In this document: positions 8,845 through 17,585 of the stretch, piece by piece
Numbering within the stretch: the stretch's first letter is position 1
How the letters are laid out: each line of letters starts with the position of its first letter
Source: an uncultured Saprospiraceae bacterium
GTDB lineage: Bacteria > Bacteroidota > Bacteroidia > Chitinophagales > Saprospiraceae
Direction: 5' to 3'
Assembly (NCBI GenBank): GCA_937928575.1
Contig: CALFWW010000272.1
Span: 1 to 38,952, forward strand
Length of the DNA: 38,952 bases
Notes under the pieces: model-generated
The model's database searches: none
Told to the model about the DNA's origin: nothing
Seen by the model: the letters and a program-made list of their open reading frames with translations, nothing else
Position numbers and translations under genes: made by a program

Positions 8845-9369
8845 CTAAAAATTCCGCTCAAGTCCGATACCTATTCCGCCATAGGTAAAAACAGTTGGAA
8901 ATTCCACAATGCTATCATCCTTGATCCACAAAAAACTACCAAATGCTTTTAGCGCCAACTGCTTATTTACAAGTAGATGCCGATACCCGAGTGCGGACCT
9001 GAAAGGAGCTTCGTTATTTTGCATAAAATTTTTCCAAAATGAGAGGTAAAATACATGCTTGCGGCCATACGACAGCTCAACATTGGGAGCAACAAAAGGA
9101 AGTAAATCTTCTTTCTTTATTTCGGATAATTTTTTTCTTGGATAAAATAGACCAGCTGTAAAACCGGCAGTAATCGTTAAGTTATTTTTCTCCAGCAACT
9201 TATAATTATATCCTGCATCAAGCGCATTAAGATCATTGGAATAACCAGTAATGGAAATTGCGGTTACGTGATTTTTTATAGGAAATACAGGAAAGTCTTG
9301 CGCAAATCCTATCAATGGAGCCATTGAAATTACCAGAATAAGGAAGAGTTGCGTCGGCTTGTGTTTCAA
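8845..9369 (-). CDS. Probable outer-membrane beta-barrel protein
   Basis: 174-aa exported protein of no family I can name. The N-terminus is a signal peptide (LFLILVISMAPLIGFAQ). The mature part has alternating amphipathic strands with glycine and aromatic residues (TITAGFTAGLFY, LSYGRKHVFYLSFWKNF, TYGGIGIGLERNF) and ends in Phe, as small outer-membrane barrels do. No ATG precedes the signal peptide; the frame is closed by a stop four codons upstream, so the start is the TTG at 9369. An internal ATG would destroy the signal peptide. A terminator lies about 180 bp downstream. Confidence 0.6.
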   Translation of the reverse strand: MKHKPTQLFLILVISMAPLIGFAQDFPVFPIKNHVTAISITGYSNDLNALDAGYNYKLLEKNNLTITAGFTAGLFYPRKKLSEIKKEDLLPFVAPNVELSYGRKHVFYLSFWKNFMQNNEAPFRSALGYRHLLVNKQLALKAFGSFLWIKDDSIVEFPTVFTYGGIGIGLERNF

Positions 9370-9728
9370 TCTAATTTTCGTTAGTCAAGAATGAAACGAG
9401 GATATTGAAAACTTATTTTCGTGAGCGCAAATTTTAAAATTGAACATCAGCGTCTAAGTTATAATTTATATAAGTCGTGTCTCTACTTCCGACTGTACGA
9501 AATTATAATAAGATGGTTAATTCTTGATCCACTGAATTTTTGAACCTTCTCTTTCGGTGACTAAAGTGCGCCGCTACTTAGGAAACGAGTATTGGAGAGC
9601 TTTCGGCTTTAAAATGGCAATACTACTTTTAATTTCAAAACTCAACTTTCACTCACCTCACGAAAGCATACAAACTGACGGTCCAATTTATAATTTAAAT
9701 TTTTCAATTTTCAATTCAAATTAGAAGG
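9370..9728. other. Intergenic region without recognisable features
   Basis: 359 bp between the TTG-started membrane protein and the 3' end of rarA, both on the minus strand. I see no ORF, RNA gene or strong hairpin. The right end is a low-complexity A/T stretch (about 9688-9722). It presumably contains the promoter of the gene at 8845-9369, but none can be pointed out. Confidence 0.5.
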
Positions 9729-11006
9729 TTAATATTTATACTTATCACTCCATAATCTTTGCAACTGCTCCAAAGTTTTTTTCTCAGCCGCATTCTCCTG
9801 GGGTTCATAAATTTTCCGACTTTTTATTTCATCAGGTAAAAATTCTTCTTGCGTAAAATTGCCTTCATAGCTATGTGCATACTTGTAGTCTTTACCATAG
9901 TCCAAATCCTTCATCAACTTAGTCGGTGCATTTCGAAGATGAAGCGGTACTGGCAAATCACCCGTTTCTCGTACTAAAGCCTGACCACTATTGATCGCCG
10001 AGTAGGCAGAATTACTTTTAGGAGAATTAGCTAAATAGATAGCTGCCTCCGACATGATGATACGCCCTTCCGGATAACCAATCATATTGACAGCTTGAAA
10101 ACACGTTGTTGCCATTAGCAAAGCATTGGGATTTGCCAAACCAATATCTTCAGCAGCAGAAATCACCATTCTTCTACAAATAAACTTTGGATCTTCGCCT
10201 CCTTCAATCATTCTTGCCAACCAATATACCGCACCATTCGGATCACTTCCACGGATCGATTTGATAAATGCAGAAATAATATCGTAATGTTGTTCGCCTC
10301 CCTTATCATACATTGCGATATTGCGTTGTATCACTTCCTGTACTGTTTCATTGTTGATTAAAATCGGGTCTTCATTGTTATCATTTGAATTACAAACCAA
10401 CTCCACAATGTTGTACAACTTCCTAGCATCGCCACCACACAAACGCAACAACACATCCGTTTCCTGTAATTCGATTTTTTTCTTTTTTAAATACGCATCT
10501 TCAACAATCGCGTTTTCTACCAAACCAATTAATTGCTCTTTTTCTAATGGTTTTAAAACATAAACTTGGCAGCGGGAAAGCAACGCAGAGATGACCTCAA
10601 AAGAAGGATTTTCAGTAGTTGCTCCTATCAATGTCACAATTCCTTTTTCGACTGCACCGAGTAGTGAGTCTTGTTGAGATTTTGAAAAACGATGGATTTC
10701 ATCAATAAATAAAATGGGATTCGGTGCATCAAAAAATCGATTATTTTCTGCTTTCGCAATGGTTTCGCGGATATCTTTTACACCAGAATTAATCGCACTT
10801 AATGAGAAAAAAGGACGTTTTAACATATTGGCCATCAAACTCGCCAACGTTGTTTTCCCAACACCTGGAGGTCCCCACAAGATGAAAGATGGAATGTTTT
10901 CAGACTCAATCGCTTTTCTCAAAACCTTTCCCTGACCAACAAGGTGGTCCTGTCCGGTATAATCATCCAGTGTTCGAGGTCTCATTCTTTCTGCTAATGG
11001 AATCAT
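9729..11006 (-). CDS. rarA: Replication-associated recombination protein A (RarA/MgsA AAA+ ATPase)
   Basis: AAA+ ATPase related to clamp loaders and eukaryotic WRNIP1, acting at stalled replication forks. From the ATG at 11006 it has 425 aa, beginning MIPLAERMRPRTLDDYTGQD, the family N-terminus; an upstream alternative start at 11054 adds 16 unrelated residues. Walker A GPPGVGKTT is at 45-53, Walker B ILFIDEIH at 98-105, and the sensor region IGATTENPSFEV follows. The C-terminal half holds the family helical and tetramerisation domain (HYDIISAFIKSIRGSDP, YWLARMIEGGEDP). The gene is divergent from the large T9SS substrate gene at 11148. Confidence 0.95.
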   Translation of the reverse strand: MIPLAERMRPRTLDDYTGQDHLVGQGKVLRKAIESENIPSFILWGPPGVGKTTLASLMANMLKRPFFSLSAINSGVKDIRETIAKAENNRFFDAPNPILFIDEIHRFSKSQQDSLLGAVEKGIVTLIGATTENPSFEVISALLSRCQVYVLKPLEKEQLIGLVENAIVEDAYLKKKKIELQETDVLLRLCGGDARKLYNIVELVCNSNDNNEDPILINNETVQEVIQRNIAMYDKGGEQHYDIISAFIKSIRGSDPNGAVYWLARMIEGGEDPKFICRRMVISAAEDIGLANPNALLMATTCFQAVNMIGYPEGRIIMSEAAIYLANSPKSNSAYSAINSGQALVRETGDLPVPLHLRNAPTKLMKDLDYGKDYKYAHSYEGNFTQEEFLPDEIKSRKIYEPQENAAEKKTLEQLQRLWSDKYKY

Positions 11007-11147
11007 TTTTGACTTTATTTTAATTGGATGCAGCGATTCTATCCTTAACTGCAAATGATAAGTGAAGTTATTTATTCTTTATGAGTTTACTTAGAAAGCA
11101 GTAACTTTATCAGTCCCAATTTTATCTACATCAAAAAATATATTTAT

Positions 11148-14100
11148 ATGAAACGACTAAGTCTACTTATTCTATGCACTTTCTGTGCTTTAATGACTTT
11201 CGGTCAAGAGACCTTTACAGTCAGTGGGCTCGTTAATTTTAGTGATGGGTCTCCTGCAGATCAAATTCTAATTACTGTTTTATCAACAGACGATGCAGGG
11301 AATTTAAATGAAACAGCCATCTACACCAATCCAAATGGATATTATTCCTACGATGTTGTATTTCCATCAGGGACGACTCAAGGCTCCGTTGAAGTGGGTA
11401 TGCAAGATTGCGATAACAATTGGATCATTCAAGGAGTTACCTATTTGCCAGGAATAACATCTGCAACAATCGATTTTATTTATTGTGCTGCAGGAAGCTG
11501 TGAAGTAGTAGTAGAAACTATAGACCAATCTGGTGCTCCTTTACCTTATTTAGTTGCTGAAAATATTTCTGGGTTGCCCCCTTTTTCCTATCAATGGAGT
11601 ACGGGTGAAATTACTGGAGGCATCTTTCCAACGAATTCGGGTACTTATTGTGTGACAATGACGGATGCGAATGGCTGTGCAGCTGAAAGTTGTGAAATCG
11701 TCACGTTGAATCCACCAGTAGATAGTTGTTCAATTACTATTTTAGTCGATACCACAACTGCTGGTGTTGTATTGACAACAACCAATAGCAATTCATCAAA
11801 TACAACTCCGATTTCATGGCAATGGGATACAGGCGCAACAAGCAATGCACTTGTTGTTGCTCAAGCAGGAACCTATTGCGTGACAGTAACGTATGCCGAT
11901 GGTTGTACCGCTTCAGATTGTTTCACATATGATGCTAACAATAACGGGCAGGATACCTTGTGTTTTGTAGATATTGCAGAATTCACTTCCCCATCAGGAG
12001 GGATTGGTGTGGAGGTAGTATTCCAAACAGGAGTCGCACCATATACTTATTATTGGAGTAATGGTCAACTAGGAACGTCAATTTTTCCAAACGCCAACGG
12101 CGAATACTGTGTTACAATAACAGACGCAGATGGATGTAGTGCGGTTGATTGCGAAGAGATAATTGTTGTTCCAGTACCAGATAATTGCAACACCACTATT
12201 TCAGTTATTGATACGACAAGTGCCACTTTGATTTTAGGAACTACCAATTCAGGTTCAAACGTAAGTCCTGTTAGTTGGGCTTGGGATAACGGAGCCACCA
12301 CCAGTGAAATCGCCATTTCTCAAGCTGGTAATTATTGTGTTATTGTAACTTATACAGATGGTTGTATCGCTGAAGATTGTTTCACTTATGTTGGAACCAA
12401 TGAATGTTCGCTTGGATTAAATCAGATACCAACCAATACCGGATTTGTACATATAGAAACAGTCCAACAAACAGGAGTGCCACCTTATTCTTATTCGTGG
12501 GATTTTGGCGTCATTGGAAATTTAGTGACGGTTAGTGAGTCTGGTACTTATTGTGTCACCATGACCGATGCCGTTGGTTGTCAAGCATCCAATTGTGCAA
12601 CTGTAGTACTAGAATCTTGTTCTACAATAATTCAGGTGGAAGATGGAATTGTTGGGGTCAATATGTTTACAGCAGATGCACCATTCAACAATCCGCCATA
12701 TGCCTGGTCGTGGAGTACAGGAGAGACGAATAGTGTCATTGCTGTGGTAGACCCAGGTACCTATTGTGTGACCGTTTCGCATGAAGATGGATGTGAGTCA
12801 ACAGATTGTTATGATTATGATCCAATTCCTGTGGACACCGTTTGTGCGGTTACATTGACGGAACAAATTACGCCGAATGGTCACCTAATTCATTCGGATG
12901 CGACAGGTGTTGCTCCCTTTTCTTATGATTGGAGTAATAATCAAACAACTTCATCAGTTGTCGCAATGATGAGTGGGGTATATTGTGTTACAATTACTGA
13001 TGATGTTGGATGTGTTGCGGAGGCATGTCTAGATGTCGTAATCGATCCAGATAATGATTGTGACGTGGTCATTATAGAGCAAACCAATCCTAATGGGGTG
13101 ACTGCATTGATTGCACAAACTTCCAATAATGATGTCCAATCTTATTTTTGGGATGGGGCTCTATCAACTTCAATTTTACAAGTCGACGTAAGTGGGGTTT
13201 ATTGCGTAGAAGTTATTTTTAATGATGGGTGTGTGGCTACAGCTTGTTATGAATATGTTTCAAATTCAGTTGATTCTTGTAGCGTCTTTTTGACAGAGGA
13301 AGCAGGTGTTGGAGGAATTGAATATGTAGTAGCAAATGCTTCAGGGATCGCACCGTTTACTTATCAGTGGAGTAATGGATCAATTGGTGGTTCTATTGAA
13401 GTATCACCAGCGACATCTTATTGCGTCACCATTACGGATGCCAATGGGTGTGAAGCAGAAGGCTGTATCGTAACAAGCGAATTGGATACCTTTTACAACA
13501 TTTCAGGTCAGGTATTGTATTTGCCCAACACCATCGAAAGTGGAATGGTTTATTTGATTCAATTCAATGAAGTGGATAGTACTTTGATTGCAATAGATTC
13601 AATGACTTTTGGAACAGCAGCAAATGGTTGGACCTATAATTTTACTGGATTGGCAGCAGGTAATTATTTAGTCAAAGCAGGTTTATATGAGAACTCACCG
13701 AGTTACACTAGTTTGTTGCCGACTTATCATATAAACCACTTATTCTGGCATGAAGCCACTGAAATCTCTATTCCATATGTTGGCGCTGCTTCTTTTGATA
13801 TACAACTCGTGCCTGGCAACAATCCTGGAGGCCCTGGTTTTATAGGAGGCTATGTGACTGAAGGAGCGAATAAACCTGACAATACAATTACGGACACAAA
13901 AAGTCCAGGTGATCCGATGCCAAATGTATCTGTATTGTTATTAGATAGTAATGACAATCCAATAACACATACCGTAACAAATGCGGAAGGAAGATATGAA
14001 ATTGATGATCTGCCATATGGTACTTACAAAGTTTATGTTGAAATAACAGGGAAAGATCAAGGAATGCAGCAAGTGACGTTAAGTCCAACTACTCCTGAAG

Positions 14101-14420
14101 TCGACAATATAGACTTCAATGTGAATTCAACTTATACGACCACTTCGATTACAGAAATAAACGAAGTAAAATTTATCCAATTATTTCCAAATCCAGTAAC
14201 TGAAAATGAAGTGCTAAGTGTTGCTTTAGAAATGACTACATTTGAAGAATTAACCTTGGAAATTGTTTCTGTCAATGGAAACAGCTTGTTCGCGACGCAA
14301 GAAAATGTATCTTTAGGTGTTAATATTATTCAATTGGATATGACAAATCTAGCTTCAGGCGTTTACTTCCTGAATGTCAAATCTTCTAAAGGAGTGATGA
14401 CGAGGAAATTTATCCGTTGA
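11148..14420 (+). CDS. Large T9SS-secreted repeat protein (SprB-like modules)
   Basis: 1090-aa exported protein, probably anchored at or released from the cell surface by the type IX secretion system. Order of parts: signal peptide (1 to about 20); a first beta domain (about 22-112); nine modules of about 74 aa from Cys118 to about residue 782; a further Ig/CNA-like domain (ISGQVLYLPN onwards); a carboxypeptidase-regulatory-like domain with MPNVSVLLLDSNDNPI and NAEGRYEIDDLPYGTY; and a C-terminal sorting domain starting near FIQLFPNPV and ending VMTRKFIR. Each module carries the GxYCVTxTDxxGC pattern known from SprB repeats of gliding Bacteroidota adhesins. It has no catalytic domain, so adhesion or a structural surface role is likely. 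A beta-barrel gene starts 22 bp downstream. Confidence 0.88.
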   Translation: MKRLSLLILCTFCALMTFGQETFTVSGLVNFSDGSPADQILITVLSTDDAGNLNETAIYTNPNGYYSYDVVFPSGTTQGSVEVGMQDCDNNWIIQGVTYLPGITSATIDFIYCAAGSCEVVVETIDQSGAPLPYLVAENISGLPPFSYQWSTGEITGGIFPTNSGTYCVTMTDANGCAAESCEIVTLNPPVDSCSITILVDTTTAGVVLTTTNSNSSNTTPISWQWDTGATSNALVVAQAGTYCVTVTYADGCTASDCFTYDANNNGQDTLCFVDIAEFTSPSGGIGVEVVFQTGVAPYTYYWSNGQLGTSIFPNANGEYCVTITDADGCSAVDCEEIIVVPVPDNCNTTISVIDTTSATLILGTTNSGSNVSPVSWAWDNGATTSEIAISQAGNYCVIVTYTDGCIAEDCFTYVGTNECSLGLNQIPTNTGFVHIETVQQTGVPPYSYSWDFGVIGNLVTVSESGTYCVTMTDAVGCQASNCATVVLESCSTIIQVEDGIVGVNMFTADAPFNNPPYAWSWSTGETNSVIAVVDPGTYCVTVSHEDGCESTDCYDYDPIPVDTVCAVTLTEQITPNGHLIHSDATGVAPFSYDWSNNQTTSSVVAMMSGVYCVTITDDVGCVAEACLDVVIDPDNDCDVVIIEQTNPNGVTALIAQTSNNDVQSYFWDGALSTSILQVDVSGVYCVEVIFNDGCVATACYEYVSNSVDSCSVFLTEEAGVGGIEYVVANASGIAPFTYQWSNGSIGGSIEVSPATSYCVTITDANGCEAEGCIVTSELDTFYNISGQVLYLPNTIESGMVYLIQFNEVDSTLIAIDSMTFGTAANGWTYNFTGLAAGNYLVKAGLYENSPSYTSLLPTYHINHLFWHEATEISIPYVGAASFDIQLVPGNNPGGPGFIGGYVTEGANKPDNTITDTKSPGDPMPNVSVLLLDSNDNPITHTVTNAEGRYEIDDLPYGTYKVYVEITGKDQGMQQVTLSPTTPEVDNIDFNVNSTYTTTSITEINEVKFIQLFPNPVTENEVLSVALEMTTFEELTLEIVSVNGNSLFATQENVSLGVNIIQLDMTNLASGVYFLNVKSSKGVMTRKFIR
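11499..13494 (+). repeat. Nine tandem ~74-aa modules alternating between two types
   Basis: Nine coding repeats of about 222 bp. Each begins at a Cys and contains three more Cys: one in YCVT, one in GC, and one 4-5 residues later. Odd modules (1,3,5,7,9) read PFxYxWS and YCVTxTDAxGC. Even modules (2,4,6,8) mostly have SWxWDxG and YCVxVxxxDGCxAxxCxxY. DNA identity between copies is low, so the array is old or under diversifying selection rather than recently amplified. Confidence 0.8.
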
Positions 14421-14442
14421 TCACACCATATTTAATTTTAAA

Positions 14443-15156
14443 ATGAGAATCCTCCTATTTCTTGTTTTGCTAATATCCTCTTGGGCAACATCATTTGCGC
14501 AAGAGGATATTGCTGTTTTAGAAGAAGAATTTCCAGCACAAAAATTTATGTTTGGCTATGACATTGGAATTGGAATGCACGGTAGTATTAGCTTGGCGCA
14601 CACCCAAGGATTTTATGTAGATTATAAATTCGCTCCCAAATTCCTGGTCGGAACAGGATTTCAATACAGCATCTTCAAAGGGGATTTTAATATCACAAGT
14701 GAAGTGTCCGAAACTAATTCATTAGGTCAAGTTTCATTAATTACGATTCAACCAAGAAGTGTCCGGTATTTTGAACTTCCTATAAATTTATCTTATCGTA
14801 CTAATCTGACCCAATTATCCCTCGGTATCTCTAATTGTTTTCGTGCAGGGGTGCGAGGTCGCGTAAGAATAGCAGATTTTGATGATCCACTTTCATCATT
14901 TATAGGAATCGGGGAAGAGCCATTACGAAAAATTGAACCTTATGGATTTCGTAGATATCATGTTAGAGGACATATTAGTGCTACCTACTTCTCTGAAATA
15001 GGGATTGGTTTTAAAATAAAGATATTCCAACCTTTATCGAATTTAGCCACCTCAAGATTAGAAATTCCAAGTGAAAGATCACTTTTCTTACATCGGGATC
15101 GACCAGGTGGTTTTACCATTCATTTTATATATCAGTTTCCAAAATTAAATTATTAA
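14443..15156 (+). CDS. Outer-membrane beta-barrel protein
   Basis: 237 aa with a clear signal peptide (LLFLVLLISSWATSFAQ). The mature chain has alternating amphipathic beta strands typical of PorT/OmpW-like eight-stranded barrels in Bacteroidota (GYDIGIGMHGSISLAH, FLVGTGFQYSIF, ELPINLSYRT, ISATYFSEIGIGFKIKI) and a strand-like C-terminus. It starts 22 bp after the large T9SS substrate and is almost certainly in the same transcript. A role in presenting or anchoring that protein is an inference from position only. I do not see PorP/SprF hallmarks. Confidence 0.72.
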   Translation: MRILLFLVLLISSWATSFAQEDIAVLEEEFPAQKFMFGYDIGIGMHGSISLAHTQGFYVDYKFAPKFLVGTGFQYSIFKGDFNITSEVSETNSLGQVSLITIQPRSVRYFELPINLSYRTNLTQLSLGISNCFRAGVRGRVRIADFDDPLSSFIGIGEEPLRKIEPYGFRRYHVRGHISATYFSEIGIGFKIKIFQPLSNLATSRLEIPSERSLFLHRDRPGGFTIHFIYQFPKLNY

Positions 15157-15490
15157 ATGGATCTAATAAGGTACTTTTTAGTTTTTACTGTTTGTTGGCA
15201 TTAATCAGTTTAGTGTGAGCGAAGGGTATTTAAAAATGTTTTATTAAACAACATAGAATTGTTATTTACATGTTGAAGATTTCAAGCGCTTAAACACTTC
15301 CTATGAATACTAGAACACCTTACCTTTTGAAGTATAAATATTAATTCTATTTTAAGGAAGAAATGCTCCTAAATTATTGAATTTGAGTCATTTCTATCAA
15401 GATTATAAAGAAAGCGACCATCCCTGTGCAATTAAAATCTATTTTATATAAAAATTGTCCTAATTTTAAGGTTCCAAACAGTTTTTACTT
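15157..15490. other. Intergenic region, probable promoter area
   Basis: 334 bp without a convincing ORF or RNA gene. It should hold the promoter of the lipoprotein gene. TAATTTTA at 15461-15468 differs from the Bacteroidota -7 consensus TAnnTTTG by one base and lies about 23 bp before the start codon, but I find no correctly spaced -33 TTG. Confidence 0.35.
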
Positions 15491-16417
15491 ATGAAATCCA
15501 TAATTCGTAATTATTCAATTCTAGCCCTCAGTTTTACATTGATTTTTTCAAGTGCGTGTAAGCTCGATGATACGACTATCACAGGTGTTCCTCAATTGGA
15601 ATACACCACCGTCAATCAATTAGCCGATGTTATCGGAGCTGACCCCCAAAGCTTTTCTGTGAATGCCAATGAAGACCAGGAAATAACCGGTGCTAATGGT
15701 ATCAAACTCACAATCCCACAAGATATTTTTCGTAATTCAAACGGAGAAATAGTGAATGGAATGGTGGATTTGCAGTTCAAGGAAATTCTGACAAAAAGCG
15801 AAATGGTTTTGTCCAACAAACCTTCAGAAACCAATAGTACGTTATTGGAGTCCGTAGGAACCTTTCAACTAAAAGCTTCACAAAATGGTGAAGGTCTAAA
15901 TATTAATCAACCAATCGGTGTTGAATTAAATGCAAACACAAGTATGTCCGACCCAACAGCTTTAGGTGTCTATTATGGCAATGAAACAGCTGGAGTTGGT
16001 AGTTTTGTAAACTGGGTGTTAGATTCAAATAGTCAAGTGCCATTAAATGCAGGTATACATGCGATTGATGCAAATCAGTTGGCTTGGATTAGTTGCGCCA
16101 AACCATTAGAATCACCAGAAACTTTTAAAATATCAGTAAGCCCAGGAAGTTTGACCAATCTAAATGATCAACAAGGATTCATTATTTTCGATGATACCAA
16201 TACAGTGGCAGCCTTAAGACCCGAAGGATCTTTATTCGTAAGAGATGATTACCCAGGTGGGAAGACATGTTCCGTAGTCATGATCGCAATGGACCCAATT
16301 AATTTATACTTATCCGTTGTTTCTGGTGTCAATTTGGATCAAGACAGGACTGTTAATGCCAATTACATAGTCGTTACTGAAGAAGAATTAATATCAACCA
16401 TCGAGCAATTGAATTAA
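15491..16417 (+). CDS. Lipoprotein of unknown function
   Basis: 308 aa with a lipoprotein signal peptide ending in the lipobox FSSAC (lipidated Cys at about residue 23). Residues about 60-175 (ITGANGIKLTIPQDIF, GEIVNGMVDLQFKEI) resemble a ZU5-like beta domain recurring in Bacteroidota lipoproteins, where a sentence-like pattern of Ile-Pro then Gly-x-V-x-G marks the strands. A second all-beta domain follows, with cysteines in WISCAKP and GKTCSVVM. There is no catalytic signature. It stands alone; the next gene is convergent. Confidence 0.65.
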   Translation: MKSIIRNYSILALSFTLIFSSACKLDDTTITGVPQLEYTTVNQLADVIGADPQSFSVNANEDQEITGANGIKLTIPQDIFRNSNGEIVNGMVDLQFKEILTKSEMVLSNKPSETNSTLLESVGTFQLKASQNGEGLNINQPIGVELNANTSMSDPTALGVYYGNETAGVGSFVNWVLDSNSQVPLNAGIHAIDANQLAWISCAKPLESPETFKISVSPGSLTNLNDQQGFIIFDDTNTVAALRPEGSLFVRDDYPGGKTCSVVMIAMDPINLYLSVVSGVNLDQDRTVNANYIVVTEEELISTIEQLN

Positions 16418-16657
16418 AAATTTCTAATATATTTTATTGTAACATTATAATTACGTCTACTTTTTAAAAAAGCGACCAACTTTTAAAATTAAATATAACA
16501 CAGTATAGTCAAGCCGATTATTGGGTGTTGTAGCGGGTGGCCATCGGCATTTAGGAATTATTTTGTACCTCTATGAGAGCTTTCTATTATAATAATGACA
16601 AAAGTAAATCTTGAACTTTCGCAATCTTATATTACTGCAAATAGCATTCTGAGAGAA

Positions 16658-17251
16658 TTATAAAATATTATTCGCCCCTTCCTTTCTCCACTGCAAATAC
16701 CCATAAATACATAACAATAAATAGACGAAAAATAAAAAAGTGACAAAGTACAGCCCTTTGTAAGAATAAATCCCTATTGCAACCACATCTACCACAATCC
16801 AAACAATCCAATTTTCTAAATATTTCTTAGCCAATAAGTATTGAGCAGCCAAGCTACCAACCGTGGTAAAGGCATCTAAATACGCTAAATCTGCATGAAA
16901 GAATTTTCCCATTCCAAATCCCCATAGAGGAGTGATGATGAGCATCATCAGAATTAGGAGAATCCATTCTCTTGTGTTGAAATGCAAAACAGGTGCTTTC
17001 TTTTCTTGTTGATCTTTTTTTGCGACCCAATTATACCATCCATAAATATTTAAAACCAATAACACGAAATGTAAGAAAAAATCGGACAATAAATTCGTTT
17101 CAAAAAAGAGTATTGCTAATAGTGAGACACTGATGATACCAAATGGCCATGCAGCAACTTTTTCTTTGGTTTGTAAATAAACGCATATGATTCCAGAAAT
17201 GGTCGCAACCACTTCAATAATAAATTGCCAACTGATATTCAGTTCCTCCAT
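16658..17251 (-). CDS. pnuC: Nicotinamide riboside transporter PnuC
   Basis: Inner-membrane facilitator importing nicotinamide riboside (or, in some Bacteroidota relatives, thiamine) for cofactor salvage. 197 aa with about seven hydrophobic segments, usual for the family. Diagnostic stretches: VAAWPFGIISV in the second region, NIYGWYNWV, and the C-terminal core LDAFTTVGSLAAQYLLAKK with NWIVWIVVDVVAIGIY. The ATG at 17251 is the natural start. No TPP riboswitch is visible upstream and no thiamine gene is adjacent, so I keep the nicotinamide riboside call. Confidence 0.9.
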   Translation of the reverse strand: MEELNISWQFIIEVVATISGIICVYLQTKEKVAAWPFGIISVSLLAILFFETNLLSDFFLHFVLLVLNIYGWYNWVAKKDQQEKKAPVLHFNTREWILLILMMLIITPLWGFGMGKFFHADLAYLDAFTTVGSLAAQYLLAKKYLENWIVWIVVDVVAIGIYSYKGLYFVTFLFFVYLLLCIYGYLQWRKEGANNIL

Positions 17252-17284
17252 CCGCTAAATATAATATAATGCTAACTTAGTAAT

Positions 17285-17535
17285 ATGAAAAAATCCGTAG
17301 AAATCAGAATTCCATTTAGTCAGCTTTTGAGATATAGTCCTCAGGATTGGTAACATCCACTAATAAGAATTTTGATGAAGCTACTAGTACTCCTGCACGG
17401 AAATTACTACAAATGAATCATGCTCAATATGGCACACCTTTGACAATTAACAGCAATTCATTGTCTATTAGTTTCAAGAAATTGGAGAAGCTGCTATATG
17501 AATATGTTGCTGACACTATCAATTCCAAAAACTAA
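17285..17535 (+). pseudogene. Small broken ORF pair, possible gene remnant
   Basis: An ATG at 17285 opens a 22-codon frame (MKKSVEIRIPFSQLLRYSPQ...) stopping at 17353. A second open frame, shifted by one base, runs from about 17338 to 17535 (reading ...ARKLLQMNHAQYGTPLTIN...). The first piece recalls the N-terminus of small Bacteroidota antitoxin-like proteins (VEIRIPFSQLL); the second is unrecognised and has no own ATG until codon 23. It may be a frameshifted small gene or chance ORFs. Confidence 0.3.
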
Positions 17536-17585
17536 AATTCTAATTCACAAAATATTTTTTACTTATCTTCATCATTCAAATTAAC

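Noticed and set aside
17252-17346. TPP or other riboswitch upstream of pnuC
   Set aside because: The short upstream stretch lacks the CTGAGA and related conserved TPP motifs and shows no other structured element.
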